Shown in pieces: positions 12,584 to 22,899 of a stretch of DNA of 64,000 nt. The notes beneath the pieces are model-generated. The model was not told the origin of the DNA and made no database searches. It worked only from the letters and a program-made list of their open reading frames with translations. Origin of the DNA: Adiantum capillus-veneris (Eukaryota; Streptophyta; Polypodiopsida; Polypodiales; Pteridaceae). Both the position numbers and the translations under genes were made by a program. Numbering within the stretch: the first letter of the stretch is position 1; each line of letters opens with the position of its first letter. Location: assembly GCA_014529385.2 (NCBI GenBank), contig CM043953.1, forward strand, positions 72,751,872 through 72,815,871, written 5' to 3'.

Positions 12584-12626
<43 letters not shown>
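12566..12626. repeat. poly-G plus (AG)n compound microsatellite
   Basis: A run of 21 G (12566-12586) passes directly into about 20 AG dinucleotides. The same compound design occurs at 19323-19387. It lies just outside the left end of the 12-kb unit. Confidence 0.95.
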
Positions 12627-12628
<2 letters not shown>

Positions 12629-12718
12629 CGGGGGGTGCACTATGTAATCATGTTAATGTATAACATGAGTTTGAAATGAGGGGTTTTAAAATGTAAAAGT
12701 TTTAGGCAATTTAACAGA

Positions 12719-12750
12719 CATTAGGAGAAAGTTGGACTCACTTTTGGGCC
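12719..12750 (+). repeat. left terminal inverted repeat of the 12-kb unit
   Basis: It begins CATTAGGAG and ends TTTTGGGCC, an exact inverted match to 24598-24629. The similarity does not extend outward past the first base or clearly inward past the last one, apart from a shared AGAGAGAGA about 20-25 bases further in. Confidence 0.85.
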
Positions 12751-13020
12751 CTGTAAGAAGTTTCATGTCGGCTTAGAGAGAGAAAATGAAAATGTAAAAT
12801 TGTGCATTTTATGTGATACTTTTTTGCACCAACAAAAGCCAAAATGACATTCTTTGGTAGGTAGCCACCATCTTTATCATTCTTATCTTTCGTTCTCTTG
12901 TCAGGAATCCAGCTAACCGTATGACTAATGATTTGAAATGCCAACTTACAAGTGTTCCCTCCAGAAACATAAGCCACAGGAACTCTATCAACTCTAAACA
13001 TGAGAATATGGCCTTCCCTC
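12741..13020 (-). other. possible exon of unknown function next to the left end
   Basis: A minus-strand frame is open across most of this stretch and reads like protein (VDRVPVAYVSGGNTCKLAF, then HTVSWIPDKRTKDKNDKDGG). No family was recognised. It overlaps the left inverted repeat at its 3' side and lies upstream of gene A on the other strand, so it could be a further small gene or chance. Confidence 0.3.
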
Positions 13021-13078
13021 CCAAAACTTGAGATATTTCATGAGTTTTGAGTGTTTATCTATTTTTCTATCAACTCTA

Positions 13079-15760
13079 GGAATGGAGACGCTTCTTTTTT
13101 TTATGAAAACACCAATTTGAACTTGCAATCCTCAACCCCTTCATCTTTAACACTTACCCAAAGAAAGAACACACATCATCTTCATGTTGATGTATTGCAA
13201 GAGTACGCACCGTTGCAAAAATGTAGGAGGGAGTCTTTCTTATCTCAATGGGAGAAAGAACTTAGAAGGACAAAAAAGGAACATCATTTGGATTTTTGGA
13301 CCAATGGATCTATTTATCCAAAGGATCCTATTACAAATGTGCGACCTCCCTTTGCTAATATCACTAACCTCTTACATTTCACAGGTGATGGAAAGGATGG
13401 GCTATTGGGATACACCGAACATTTGGAAATGAGAGCATTAAATGCGAAAAGGCAAAGAAACCTCCTAGCAACGGAGAACATGCAGTTGAAAAAACTTAAT
13501 GAAGCATGCTCTCGAAAGATTTCATCAACAATCCAAAGTCTTGAGAAGAAGATCACAAGTTTGTGAGAGAAAGACATTGTGCTTGGTAGTCGGAAAAGAA
13601 AACAAAATTTGTGCAACATTGAGAACTTGAAGATTGGTATGGTGGCCTGAAAAAAGGAATACAAGCTTTAAGGTAACTCGAAGTTTGTTTCTACTTTTGT
13701 ATCTTCAATGTGCTTCACTAAGAAACGGATACACTTTCCTATACATGATCATAATGCATGGTGCTTTTTTGGTAGGTCTTTGCTGCATCCAAACTTGAAC
13801 GGTGTAGGCTTCAATGTCAGAGTGCATTACAGTCGTTTAGTTCCAAAAAAAATAATTGAAGAGATGATAACTCGGAAAAAAAATTGTAAGTTGAAAGGGA
13901 GGCTCCTTACCTCCTTCATGAACGAGAATCAGCTGGAACCAATGGAAGTGCAAGCAATACTTGATGAGAGTGGCATCTCGCAAATGGATACAGGGCACTC
14001 TTCAAATCATTAGCTAAAAAGTCTCAAAAAAACTACAGAGAGGATCATTGTTGTCAAAGCCATCACATGTAATGCTCGTCGGCACGTAAACGATGAGGTG
14101 TTTGAGAAACTTGGGTCACCATTCCATATTGAAGCAACGTTCTTAGGCAAGGGCGGTAGAGAGGTACGGTTTAACAAGCACAACAACCTCTTTGTTGATC
14201 TTGAAGCATTGCAAAGGTATGCAGTTCACTTCTTTGACATCAGTCGAGAGGAGTGCAGTGGGATTCTCAAGTTTGTTTTGAAGCTCGACGAATGTGAGGT
14301 CCTGAAGAGCAAGAAGCTGGAGAGAGTCACCAGTACCCTCATGAACAAAGCTCTGGATCCATCAATAACGAAAGAGTATCCATGATTCTTCAGTGTGCAA
14401 TCCAAAAACAACATTCTAACTCTAGGATCATTTCAGGTATACTTAGTTCACTCTATAATAACAAAAATATTGTTTATTTGGTTATTGATTTTTTGTTTTC
14501 ATTTTTCATTGCAGGTTGATAAGGAAGGTTTTGAAATCATCTTCGATTGGGTTTTTAGTCAAACCCGAATTCCTTCTATAATTAGTGAACAAAGAAATTG
14601 AGTCGTACTTTCAGTGCAAGGATTTGGTGACTATACAGTGGAATGGCACATGGCAAGTGACTTAAAGATTCTTAAGTGTATGTACAACATAACGCACGGA
14701 GCAGCTGTGGCAAATCCATGCTTATATTGCATGGCTGATGCACAATCTCTTAAGAGTGTGCAATGGAATAGAGCTCTCAATAGACATCTTCAAGATAAAA
14801 CTTTTAGGCCAGTGCTTGATATTCCTATGAGTAGAATTCACGTATGTACACTTCATGCACCCTATTGAATAATTGAAAAGGTGGTTCATTTGTACATATG
14901 TTTTGCATGGACATTAAAGCCAGAGAGTGAGTCGAAAAGAGTGATCAAAGCATTAGAGGGAGTGCTCTCAGACATGGTTTGCATGGAGGCAATGTCAAAA
15001 TCGAAGAGGACCCTAAGATGTCTCAAAATCGTTACGAGGTACCTAGGAAAGCATCGATAGGCGGCATGAAGGCCAAAAGGTTTCTTGGGTTTAGCCTCAA
15101 AGATTCAGATAGAGAAGAGAGGACAAACCTGTTCAACAAATGGAAACAGTTACATAAAGTGGTCAAGACAATGCTGGTGGTGGGGCAATCCAAAATCACA
15201 AGGCGAACATGTGGAAATCACTAGATAAAACTTTCCACTACGTTGAGCAGCATTCTTGGGACCAAAGTAAGCTCACATCATTTCAAGCAGCCTTGATGGA
15301 TTGGAAGAAGGCTTACCTTACAGGGTGGGGTGGGCAACATATCACACATTACATGATGCGTTAGCATGCTATGTATACAAACAAAATTTATAATTGTACT
15401 CTACTCACCATTTTGTTTTATTACAATGCAGCACATACTGTTCAACCACGATCCATATTTTGCCAAGACATACGGCTCACTATCAATATGGTCCACACAA
15501 GGCATGGAAAAAACCCACTACATGGCAAGAACAAGCTACTCAAGCACACTAGACATGGGGGAGGAAAGGATAAGGCCAATAGCCTATTAGAGTCACACCA
15601 ATGGACTTATAGATTACTTATTCATAGAGCAAGGTAGAAGGAGCTTCTTAAGAGTTCAGAAATTACACGGTCTTTACAACACATCTGCAAAGAGAAGAAA
15701 CAAATGGCTTGGGGAAATTCAAATGCGGGGGAGTGCCATGCGAGGTGGCGACAGTCACGA
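13079..15760 (+). pseudogene. gene A: transposase-like protein, spliced and decayed
   Basis: A splice acceptor (CAACTCTAG) precedes the first exon at 13080; a coiled-coil-like stretch rich in Lys/Glu/Gln follows (13430-13560). From about 13760 to 15050 one frame runs through with stops at 14011 (TAG), 14383, 14599 and 14866 (TGA), across a 78-nt phase-0 intron (14437-14514, GTATAC..TTGCAG). The late part has GFGDY, SDLKILKCMYNITHGAAVA, PCLYC (14716-14730), then HVCTLHA before a break and IIEKVVHLY, and after frameshifts YGSLSIWSTQGMEKTHY near 15470 and TRHGGGKDK. The D-L-K, C-x2-C and later histidine order resembles a cut-and-paste transposase with a zinc-binding insert, which I infer from memory of uncharacterised animal and plant transposons. 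It converges on gene B. Confidence 0.55.
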
Positions 15761-15784
15761 GTCAGGAGCAGGAAAAGATGGACC

Positions 15785-17995
15785 TTAGCCCGTCATTTTT
15801 ATCCTCTTTGATGCACCTCCTTCTTCCTCACTCTGTGCCTCTTTGATGTGCAAGCTCCGTAGAGGAGCTCGTTCCTCTATTGATGGCAGCATCCCCACGG
15901 GCATCAGACGTCTTCTTTCCCTCATAAACAGCCGCTTGTTGTATGGATCTAAGCTCTCTGGGTCTTCAACCCCTGTAGCCAGAGCCTGAGCTGTGTAGAA
16001 CATAAAATAGGGGGCTCTGAGTGCTTGGCACCCATACCCAATGCCAAAGACACGTAGAGAAAACCGTTTCTCAATCAGAATTAGTCTTTCTGTGTTTAGT
16101 GGGAGGGGGTGCCCACCACACAATCTTGTAATAACTTTCATTGCAAATAGTGGGAACTTTGCATTGTCCTCGGAGTACACCTTGTGGTATATTATGATCT
16201 ACAAAACAATATTAAAACATTTATGGGCCGTAAGTGAGATGAGTACAATTGCCAAGTACTTGAATCGTTTCTACAAACCTTTTTGTGGTTGAAATGCCCG
16301 ATGTAGGGAGACAACGCCGTATCCTTGCCTTGTACTCCAGTGACAAGCCCTTATCGTGAGCCTCCCGCTCTTGGAAACTATCGTCATACACTAGCACCTA
16401 TCAACAAAGAGATTGATCATGATATTTCATCACTGGGCCATCTCCAATACCATTTGAATGCCTTTCAAAATTACCATCTGATTGTCTTTCATTTCCAGCA
16501 TCGACCTTACCCACAAGTGAATAGATTGACTATTTTGTACATGAGCTCTGGGTGCCACGGGCCTACCCATGTTTTCCAAGCCGAGTTATTTTGTTGTCGA
16601 TTGGAACTTCTCATCTGTTGGCAAATTGGCCTCTTCCACTTTTCTTCATTGAATGTATCCTTGATTAGTTGCCACCCTGAAGTGAACTGTGAGTCGTGGA
16701 CAGTTGTGTCAGCAAGAAGATGTTGGTCCACTCCATCATCATCCACCAGTGTAACAGGGAACGGGCAGAACACAGCCTAAACGTTTCGAAACGACGTTCC
16801 CAACGAGTCCCATTCCCAAAACGGAGTTGCGAATGGAACGCTGTTTCGGAACGGGGGGTAATCAAAACGGTGTTTTGAAACGGGGGGAACGCGGGGCGGA
16901 ACGGTCAAAAGTAGGCATTTGTGGCCAAAACGTAAACTTTTGGGGGCAGATTTGGGACTATTTGGGGGACATATTTGGTGCAGATTGAGGGCAGTTTTGG
17001 GGGCAGATTTGGGGTTGCTTAGGAGTTTATTTGGGTCTAAGCTAAATGGAGGTAATTCAAGCCTTACTTTAGTCGACCGTTCCGAGCCCGTTCCCGTTCC
17101 GACCCCCTCGCCTCCTCCCCGTTCCCATCCCGTTTTGGATCCTCCCGTTCCCGTTTCCCGTTCCCGTTCCAAGTAACTATGTCATCCACAAATCCAATGT
17201 CTGCCTCACAAAAATTTGCAATTGCAGCTAGGCAGTAGTCCTCCCGTATATTCAGCTCATGCAAGATATCTGTGAGTAGAACATAGTGGGTGTCGCCCGC
17301 CATAGCAAAGCTGGCAGCACAATTTAGAGGCAAATTCACTTCCTTATTTGGGCTTTCTTGCTTGCATCCTAATGTTGCATTTGCAAGAGAAGCAAGAGTT
17401 AAGCCCGCATCAAATGTTTCCTTTAATACCTCTACCCGCTCTTCTTCTGGGTCAAACTGCACCTCCACATCCTCTACCTCTTCCTCTGGCACCAATGGGA
17501 AACTACCAAAAGTTGATGACTAGGAAGTCTTTGACTCACCATCCGTCTGCGAGTACAAGTAATAGAGAAACCCATGGTTGAATGCCACTATGAAACACTT
17601 TTTTAAGTGCTTCATACACTTGTCTTGTACAAGCAGTGCATTGGAGGGACACTTTTCTAGACAGTGATTCAGTCTCCTTGCCACACTCTTGTCAGGGTCA
17701 AGGTCAACTGGGTGCACATATCTCATGCCATCAATTGTCATGGAATTGTCACAAATGACTGCCTCATACTATTGCAAATGGGTTTGTAGGTACTTAAATG
17801 AGCAATCTATAATCCTTTGTATACAAAACTCTGCATTAAACATTCTTGATAGTTCTGGTTCACGATGATGAGCACGGGTGCTGTATAAGAACATGAATAG
17901 TTTTCCTTCACATGTATCCTCGCCCACATCGTCTGTCTCCAGGACTATGATCCCCATGTCTGAAAGAAAACACAAGCCAAAACTACTATTCAAAA
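15785..17995 (-). pseudogene. gene B: unknown large spliced protein, split by a 417-bp insertion
   Basis: A splice acceptor (TTTCTTTCAG) near 17960 opens an exon that stays in one frame to 17178 with two TAG stops (17769-17771 and 17520-17522). It contains an acidic segment (VPEEEVEDVEVQFDPEEE). The frame then continues beyond the inserted element at 16756-17172 (GFVDDIVT on one side, TLVDDDGVDQHLL on the other). A later exon ending near 16260, a 61-nt intron (16259-16199) and a last exon (16198-15785) follow, ending in SKRIKMTG with a short basic nuclear-signal-like KRIK. No family was recognised. Its 3' end lies next to the end of gene A. The 5' part is beyond the solo LTR, perhaps near 19.1 kb. 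Confidence 0.6.
16756..17172. mobile_element. 417-bp non-autonomous insertion with GGAACGG repeats
   Basis: It is flanked by direct repeats GTAAC (16751-16755 and 17173-17177). The ends carry an inverted GGAACGGG/CCCGTTCC, and the same word recurs many times in both subterminal parts. Removing the insert with one copy of GTAAC (422 bases) brings the two halves of gene B into one open frame, which independently supports the boundaries. The superfamily is uncertain; a 5-bp duplication without TG..CA ends does not fit an LTR. Confidence 0.8.
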
Positions 17996-18221
17996 TGTTA
18001 AGTATGGCGCCTGATTTACCCTTGTAATTTTCTGTGGTAAAAGCGCACATTTGTAAGGCCCCCATTATGAGGAGAAGCCATCGTGCGTGAAGGAAAATCA
18101 CTCACTGGAAACCAAAATTTTCACGGACAAGAATCAGGGGCAACTTTAGAGGCCTCGGGGGCGGAGGCCCCCGAGACTTTTTTTTTGCCAGAATATTCCT
18201 TTTCGTCGGAATATTATGGCC

Positions 18222-18335
18222 GGACGACGGCCGGAAAGTGGTCGAAAAACAACCGGTCGGTTGGCCGGTGGCCGGTAGTCAATGGCCGATGGCCGGTGGT
18301 CGGAAGTCAATGGCCGGTGGCCGGTGGCCTAATTC
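18222..18335. repeat. GGCCGGTGG minisatellite inside the solo LTR
   Basis: Variants of GGCCGGTGG and GTCAATGGCC alternate several times (for example GGTAGTCAATGGCCGATGG, then GGAAGTCAATGGCCGGTGG). The block is GC-rich against its surroundings and lies in the U3 part upstream of the TATA box. Confidence 0.8.
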
Positions 18336-18460
18336 AAAAGCGGACTTGTCTTCTCAAGGGCGGCCACACATGGGCGGATTGGAGGGTCCGATTTGGACTT
18401 ATTCGCACAAGGGCCGCTACACATGGCTGCCTCTCATAAGAGAGGGCAACCATTTTGGCC

Positions 18461-18468
18461 TATAAAAG
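18461..18468 (+). promoter_or_regulatory. TATA box of the solo LTR
   Basis: TATAAAAG stands in the context GGCCTATAAAAGGAGGCC, about 310 bases before the LTR end. This is the usual place for an LTR promoter. Confidence 0.65.
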
Positions 18469-19322
18469 GAGGCCATTTCTACACACATTTCATAGTGTGT
18501 GAAGTTGATGCAACAAGGTGAGTGTGAGGTGGTGAGAGTGAATCAAGGCGAGAGCTCTATCAAGGGTTTAATCCCTTTGTAAACTACTTCTTCTTTTGAA
18601 GTGCTAAAGCCATTGAGTGGCTGCTTTCCCGTGGACGTAGCGCACATTGGGTGAACCACGTATATCGTGTGTACTCTCTCTCTCTCTCTACTCTATAATC
18701 TCTTGTGTGTGAAATCTATCTCTCTCCATTAAGTAATCTACTCAAAAATCTATTTAGCTACGTCTTATTTCCTAACACAAAATTGGTATGTATTTGGTGT
18801 CTATTGGGCCTGGAGTATCCCTCAAGGTCTCTATTCGCTTGGTTCTGTCCAGTGTGCTAATGTCATAAAAGGTGATGTGACTAGAGTGAGAACCAGCGAA
18901 TAGGGCCCCAAAGAATCTCCAAAGGGCCTTATTTGCTTGGTTCTTACCTAAGTTGAATTTATGATGTACCCACGTCCATTAGAAACACGTGGATTGGAAC
19001 AGAGCATTTTATGTTATCAGTAAAAGATATGTAGGCCTACTCACTCACTATGCCCAAACATAGCATTGAAAAAGAACTCAAGCACGGTCACATAAGGAGT
19101 CATCATTCCAACCATGCCTTGAACCTCACAACATTGCATGGAGAATCTCAATTAATACATACAATTTGTAACTATGCCAATCTTGAGATTGCAAGACTTC
19201 TAATCTTACCCTAACGACCACTCTTGGGCCTTGGAGTGTTGTTTCCCTTGTGCCCTCATCCCGTAACACAGTGGCTTCGGTGCGCACACAGTTAACAACA
19301 CATAGGCAGAGAAGAGTGACCC

Positions 19323-19336
19323 GGGGGGGGGGGGGG

Positions 19337-19387
<51 letters not shown>
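19323..19387. repeat. poly-G plus (AG)n compound microsatellite
   Basis: Seventeen G are followed by about 24 AG units, the same composition and order as at 12566-12626. Confidence 0.95.
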
Positions 19388-19390
<3 letters not shown>

Positions 19391-20165
19391 CTATCTCTGC
19401 AGTATCCAATGGTGTCGAGGTGGATGGTGATGTCGCATGTCACTGAGAACAAGAACCAAAAGGTGGCCAAGGGGAAGAGGACAAAAAGGCAAAGGCAAGG
19501 GCGATGGCGACGCGACAACAAGGACTCAAACTAGTGGAGGTCGCTCAACACAGGATTGCGAGAGATGGCCAAGGGGAAGAGTGTGTAGAAAATGCAAAGG
19601 CAAGGGCGGTCTCTTTGTTCTACTTGGAGATGGAGATGGAGATGGCAACTGCAACGATGATCGGCATCTGACTCTAAACGGTCACTCAAAAAGGACACGT
19701 TGGTTGTGCTCACAAGGACAACCAGTTTGGGAGTAATAAACGGGCTCAAATTTCCATGCAGTACAATCTACCAACCGCAATCTTGGGTGTAATCATGCGC
19801 ATAAGTGAAGTTGTCACCCTCGCCGAGGTGAGCATACTAAGTTTAGAGGCAGTACCTCCGCCAAATGTTTTAACTATATCCTTGCCCCAAATGAGCGCTC
19901 ATACAGTGAGCAAACAGTAACCGCTTGAGTGCTCTTCTGCCTCTTTTCACATCCTCTACTAGCCAGCATTTTAACTCTGCCCTCATGGACGATACGTAGT
20001 GAGAAAACCATCTCTTTTGTGCTCCCAACCCTTTTTGTGCATCCTCCTCTTACTCTTAGTGCTCCCATCATTTTTTTGGACTCATGTTCTGCAACGCTTT
20101 AGTGACGCAGATCTCTACACACGGTGAACACGTATGCTACTACACTTTTGTGCACTTGTATATTG

Positions 20166-20368
20166 TGAGGTCAGCACGAAGCGAATAAGGGAAGTCAAAC
20201 TCTGTTCATTGCACCTGTTCGTTTGGTACTGACCATTGTCGCTCGTAGCACCTTCTACGCAAGGGACACACTAAAGAGGTATGCTATTATACTTTTTTGA
20301 GGTCAGTACCAAGCGATTAGAGGCAATACAACCATATTTGGTGCACTTCTTCGCTTTGTGCTGACCTT
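20166..20368. repeat. two dispersed hairpins with the GGTCAGTACCAAGCGA arm
   Basis: Hairpin one pairs GGTCAGCACGAAGCGAA (from 20168) with TTCGTTTGGTACTGACC (to 20234). Hairpin two pairs GGTCAGTACCAAGCGA (from 20301) with TCGCTTTGTGCTGACC (to about 20366). Both are relatives of the arms in the tandem array at 20866-21540. Confidence 0.8.
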
Positions 20369-20437
20369 AGAAAGCTTAAGTCCCTTGTGCAACAAATGAC
20401 ATGTCGTTTTCTCTTATGTTATTTGTAAAGATGCTTC

Positions 20438-22760
20438 ATGCAAAGGCCACACGTAGAAGGGCAACAAGTGACTCGTTGCATGCTCAAGCAAGAATACGCC
20501 AATATGAGCGCACAGAGGTGTCCTGCAAGAGCTGCAAAGGATCGAACGACACTTGCAACCGGCCATTCCACGTCTTCCTTTCCAGCGAGTAGTGCAAGAG
20601 ATTCCACATATAAAGCTCAAGAAAGGCAATGGGAAGCCTCTGCTTCACGAGGGCCATCCAACGAGGAGCCTTTACCAGAGGATTGGATTATTTTAGATCA
20701 AATCAACGAAGAAAATGAAGAGGAGTTGCAAGTTTTATTTAGCTCAGTGCCTCCGCATTCACAGATACTGCTGCCTGGAAGGTCAAAGGAGTCTTGCTTT
20801 TCAACCTTGATCAAAAAGACTTATTGTGCATGCACAGTTTCTCCAACTTTAACGCAACAGATGCGGTCGTCAACATTGCTATGTGGTACTTCTCAAGCTC
20901 TTTATAAGTCAAGCTTGGTTCATTAAATGGCTCACTTCCACTAAGACATGGGTCGATACCAAGCGAGTCAATGGCTTATGGAATTGGATAGTTAGACCAC
21001 TCGCTTGGTATTGACCCGTGTCTTAGTGGCAGTCGTCAACATTGCTATGTGTTACGTCTCAAGCTTTTCTTTTTAATTCACACTTGGTTCATTAGATGGC
21101 TCACTACCGCTAAGACATGGGTCAATACCAAGCGAGTCAGTGGTTTATGGAATTCGATAGGTACACAAGTCGCTCGGTGTTGACCCATGTCTTAGCGGTA
21201 GTCGTCAACATTGCTATGTGTTACTTCTCAAGCTTTTCTTTATAAGTCATGCTTGGTTCATTAGATGGCTCACTACCGCTAAGACATGGCTAAATACCAA
21301 GCAAATCAGTGGTTTATGGAATTAGATAGGTACACAACTCGCTCGGTATTGACCCATGTCTTTGCGGCAGTCGTCAACATTGCTATGTGGTGCGTCTCAA
21401 GCTCTTTATGAGTCAATCTTGGTTCATTAGATGGTTCACTACCGACAAGACATGGATCAATACCAAGCGAGTCAGTGGCTTATGGAATTTGATAGGTGTC
21501 CCAATTGCTCGGTATTGACCCATGTGTTTGTGGCAGTGATAGCCTGTTGAAAAGTCTAATCTCTGCCATTGATTCACGTTAGACACGCTATCTCGCTTTT
21601 GTCCGCTGATGTTCAAAACAAAATATACGTAATAAATCCGTTGATCTTGCCTATGCTACAAAACAATAGAGTTTCCTTTTTTGCTCTATTGGGCTGGTTT
21701 AGCAGAGTCAATTTTGATATAGCGCGTTTTCTAGTCACTGCATACAATCAATCGTGTGTTTCTTCTTGCCTTGTAAAAACCATGTTGGATTTAGGATCTT
21801 TCTCCTCATCCTTGATGGTTTTGGTGTAGTGATCATTGGAGTCTGTTGTTATTTGACCTTGAAGATAAGATTGTCTACTACGCAAACTCCAGGCAAAGCA
21901 GGTTGTTTCACGGGCGTGTAAAAAAGTAAGGCACATCTGGATACGTTTGGAAGTGGTATCTCTTTGTAATGTGTTACTGACTCATGTGGTTATGTATGTA
22001 GTGCCGCGAAAAAATGTGTATGCTGTTTAGAGCATGTTTTGTTAGAACATGATCTAGGGACTACCATCCGACACAAACGGTTCACCGTGCCCACGCAGGT
22101 TGTTGACTATAGCTGTGGCTGGTGAACGTGTTTGAATGCCTTGTTGCTCCTCAGTCAATTTTTGGATGTACCAAACATAAGTAATCGTGTTGTTTCATTG
22201 TTTGTTTGCTACAATGTTTGTATTAAAAGAAGCAACATCTCTACTTACTTTCTTATTATCACGCTACTATAGGAACTTCAATTACATAACTACACCCCCA
22301 ACGATGTGCGACATTTTTATGTAATGGCCATCCAACATATTATAATCTCGGTAAACAGACATTCAAGAGATAAAAGCACGAGTGCTGAGGAGTTCGAACA
22401 GGCTCGCATTGACGAAATGATGCAATGCTACCAGCAGACTCAAGAGGAGGTTCAAAATATATCAATCAATATTATGCGAACGCCACAGAAGTAAAGGAAT
22501 GGGCTACAGGTCAGTGCGGCAAGAGCAAGAACAGAGGGAAGCTTTCCAGGTGCAAGATACATGGGAAGCCATGGAAGAGGCCCATGATTTTGAACGACAC
22601 GAAAGGAGGCCCGAGACCAGCGTCCTCCGAGGGAGAAGAAGCAACAACCAGGGAAGAGGGCAGGGGAGCAGTGGCAGCAACCGGGGGAGAGGGTAGGGGA
22701 CCAGTGGCACCAACCAGGGGAGAGGAAAGGGAAACAATAGCAGTGGAAGGGAGCAATAAC
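20438..22760 (+). pseudogene. gene C: Ulp1/C48-type cysteine protease, spliced and decayed
   Basis: The catalytic blocks of a SUMO-protease-like C48 peptidase are visible. DHWSLLLFDLEDKIVYY starts at 21831, with the active-site His in H-W and an Asn (A-N-S near 21886) at the place of the usual Asp. After a 76-nt intron (21926-22001, GTAAGG..TATGTAG) the frame leads to TQVVDYSCGW, with Gln at 22096 and Cys at 22114, followed by a TGA stop at 22123 and TCLNALLLL. A C-terminal exon from 22273 (ELQLHNYTPNDVRHFYVMAI) and a Gly/Arg/Asn-rich tail of about three 42-bp repeats (22630-22755) follow. The N-terminal exon (20438-20865) is acidic near its end (EENEEELQVLF). Such proteases are known passengers of plant Mutator- and CACTA-type transposons. 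A large intron holds the hairpin array. Confidence 0.75.
20866..21540. repeat. tandem array of four 168-bp hairpin units
   Basis: Units start at GTCGTCAACATTGCT (20866, 21032, 21200, 21370), with periods of 166, 168 and 170. Each unit contains a near-perfect inverted repeat: in unit one 20938-20968 pairs with 20999-21029 at 29 of 31 positions around a 30-base loop. The arms carry GGTCAATACCAAGCGAGT. Between unit one and unit two both arms change together (CCACTAAG/CTTAGTGG becomes CCGCTAAG/CTTAGCGG). The array lies between the first exon and the catalytic exons of gene C. Confidence 0.9.
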
Positions 22761-22899
22761 TACCTCTCTTTGTATACATCTTCACAGAAACAACACAATT
22801 TGTAAAGTTTTGAGACAATGAAAAGTGTATATTTTTTAAACATTGTTTGAGTGGCACAAAATGTCTCAGTATTAGTCATTTTGAAGAGTACATCATGGT

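Larger units (their letters stand above)
17996..18777 (+). mobile_element. solo LTR (782 bp), copia-like
   Basis: It begins TGTTAAG and ends CCTAACA (imperfect inverted TGTTAGG), and is flanked on both sides by CAAAA (17991-17995 and 18778-18782), a 5-bp target duplication. Inside are a TATA box and a pyrimidine-rich stretch, then CGTAGC..GAACCACGTA-like words typical of copia LTR 3' parts. No internal region is attached, so it is a product of LTR recombination. It sits in, or at the edge of, an intron of gene B. Confidence 0.75.
18783..20437. other. centre of the 12-kb unit between divergent genes B and C
   Basis: There is no certain exon; GMVGMMTPYVTVLEFFFNAM on the minus strand near 19110-19050 could be an upstream exon of gene B. 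The stretch contains a poly-G plus (AG)n microsatellite (19323-19387) and several short hairpins built on TTCGCTTGGTWCTG and its complement (18834-18900, 18932, 20166-20234, 20299-20368). Confidence 0.5.

Noticed and set aside
13760-15050. U-to-C RNA editing that would repair the TGA/TAG stops
   Set aside because: Such editing is known in organelles of ferns and hornworts, not in nuclear transcripts; frameshifts later in the gene would remain.
18778-18790. TTGGTAT after the solo LTR as a primer-binding site
   Set aside because: The CAAAA duplication on both sides shows that this is flanking target sequence; the rest does not match an initiator tRNA.
20866-21540. CRISPR array
   Set aside because: Units of 168 bp with internal hairpins and no unique spacers in a eukaryotic sequence are not a CRISPR array.
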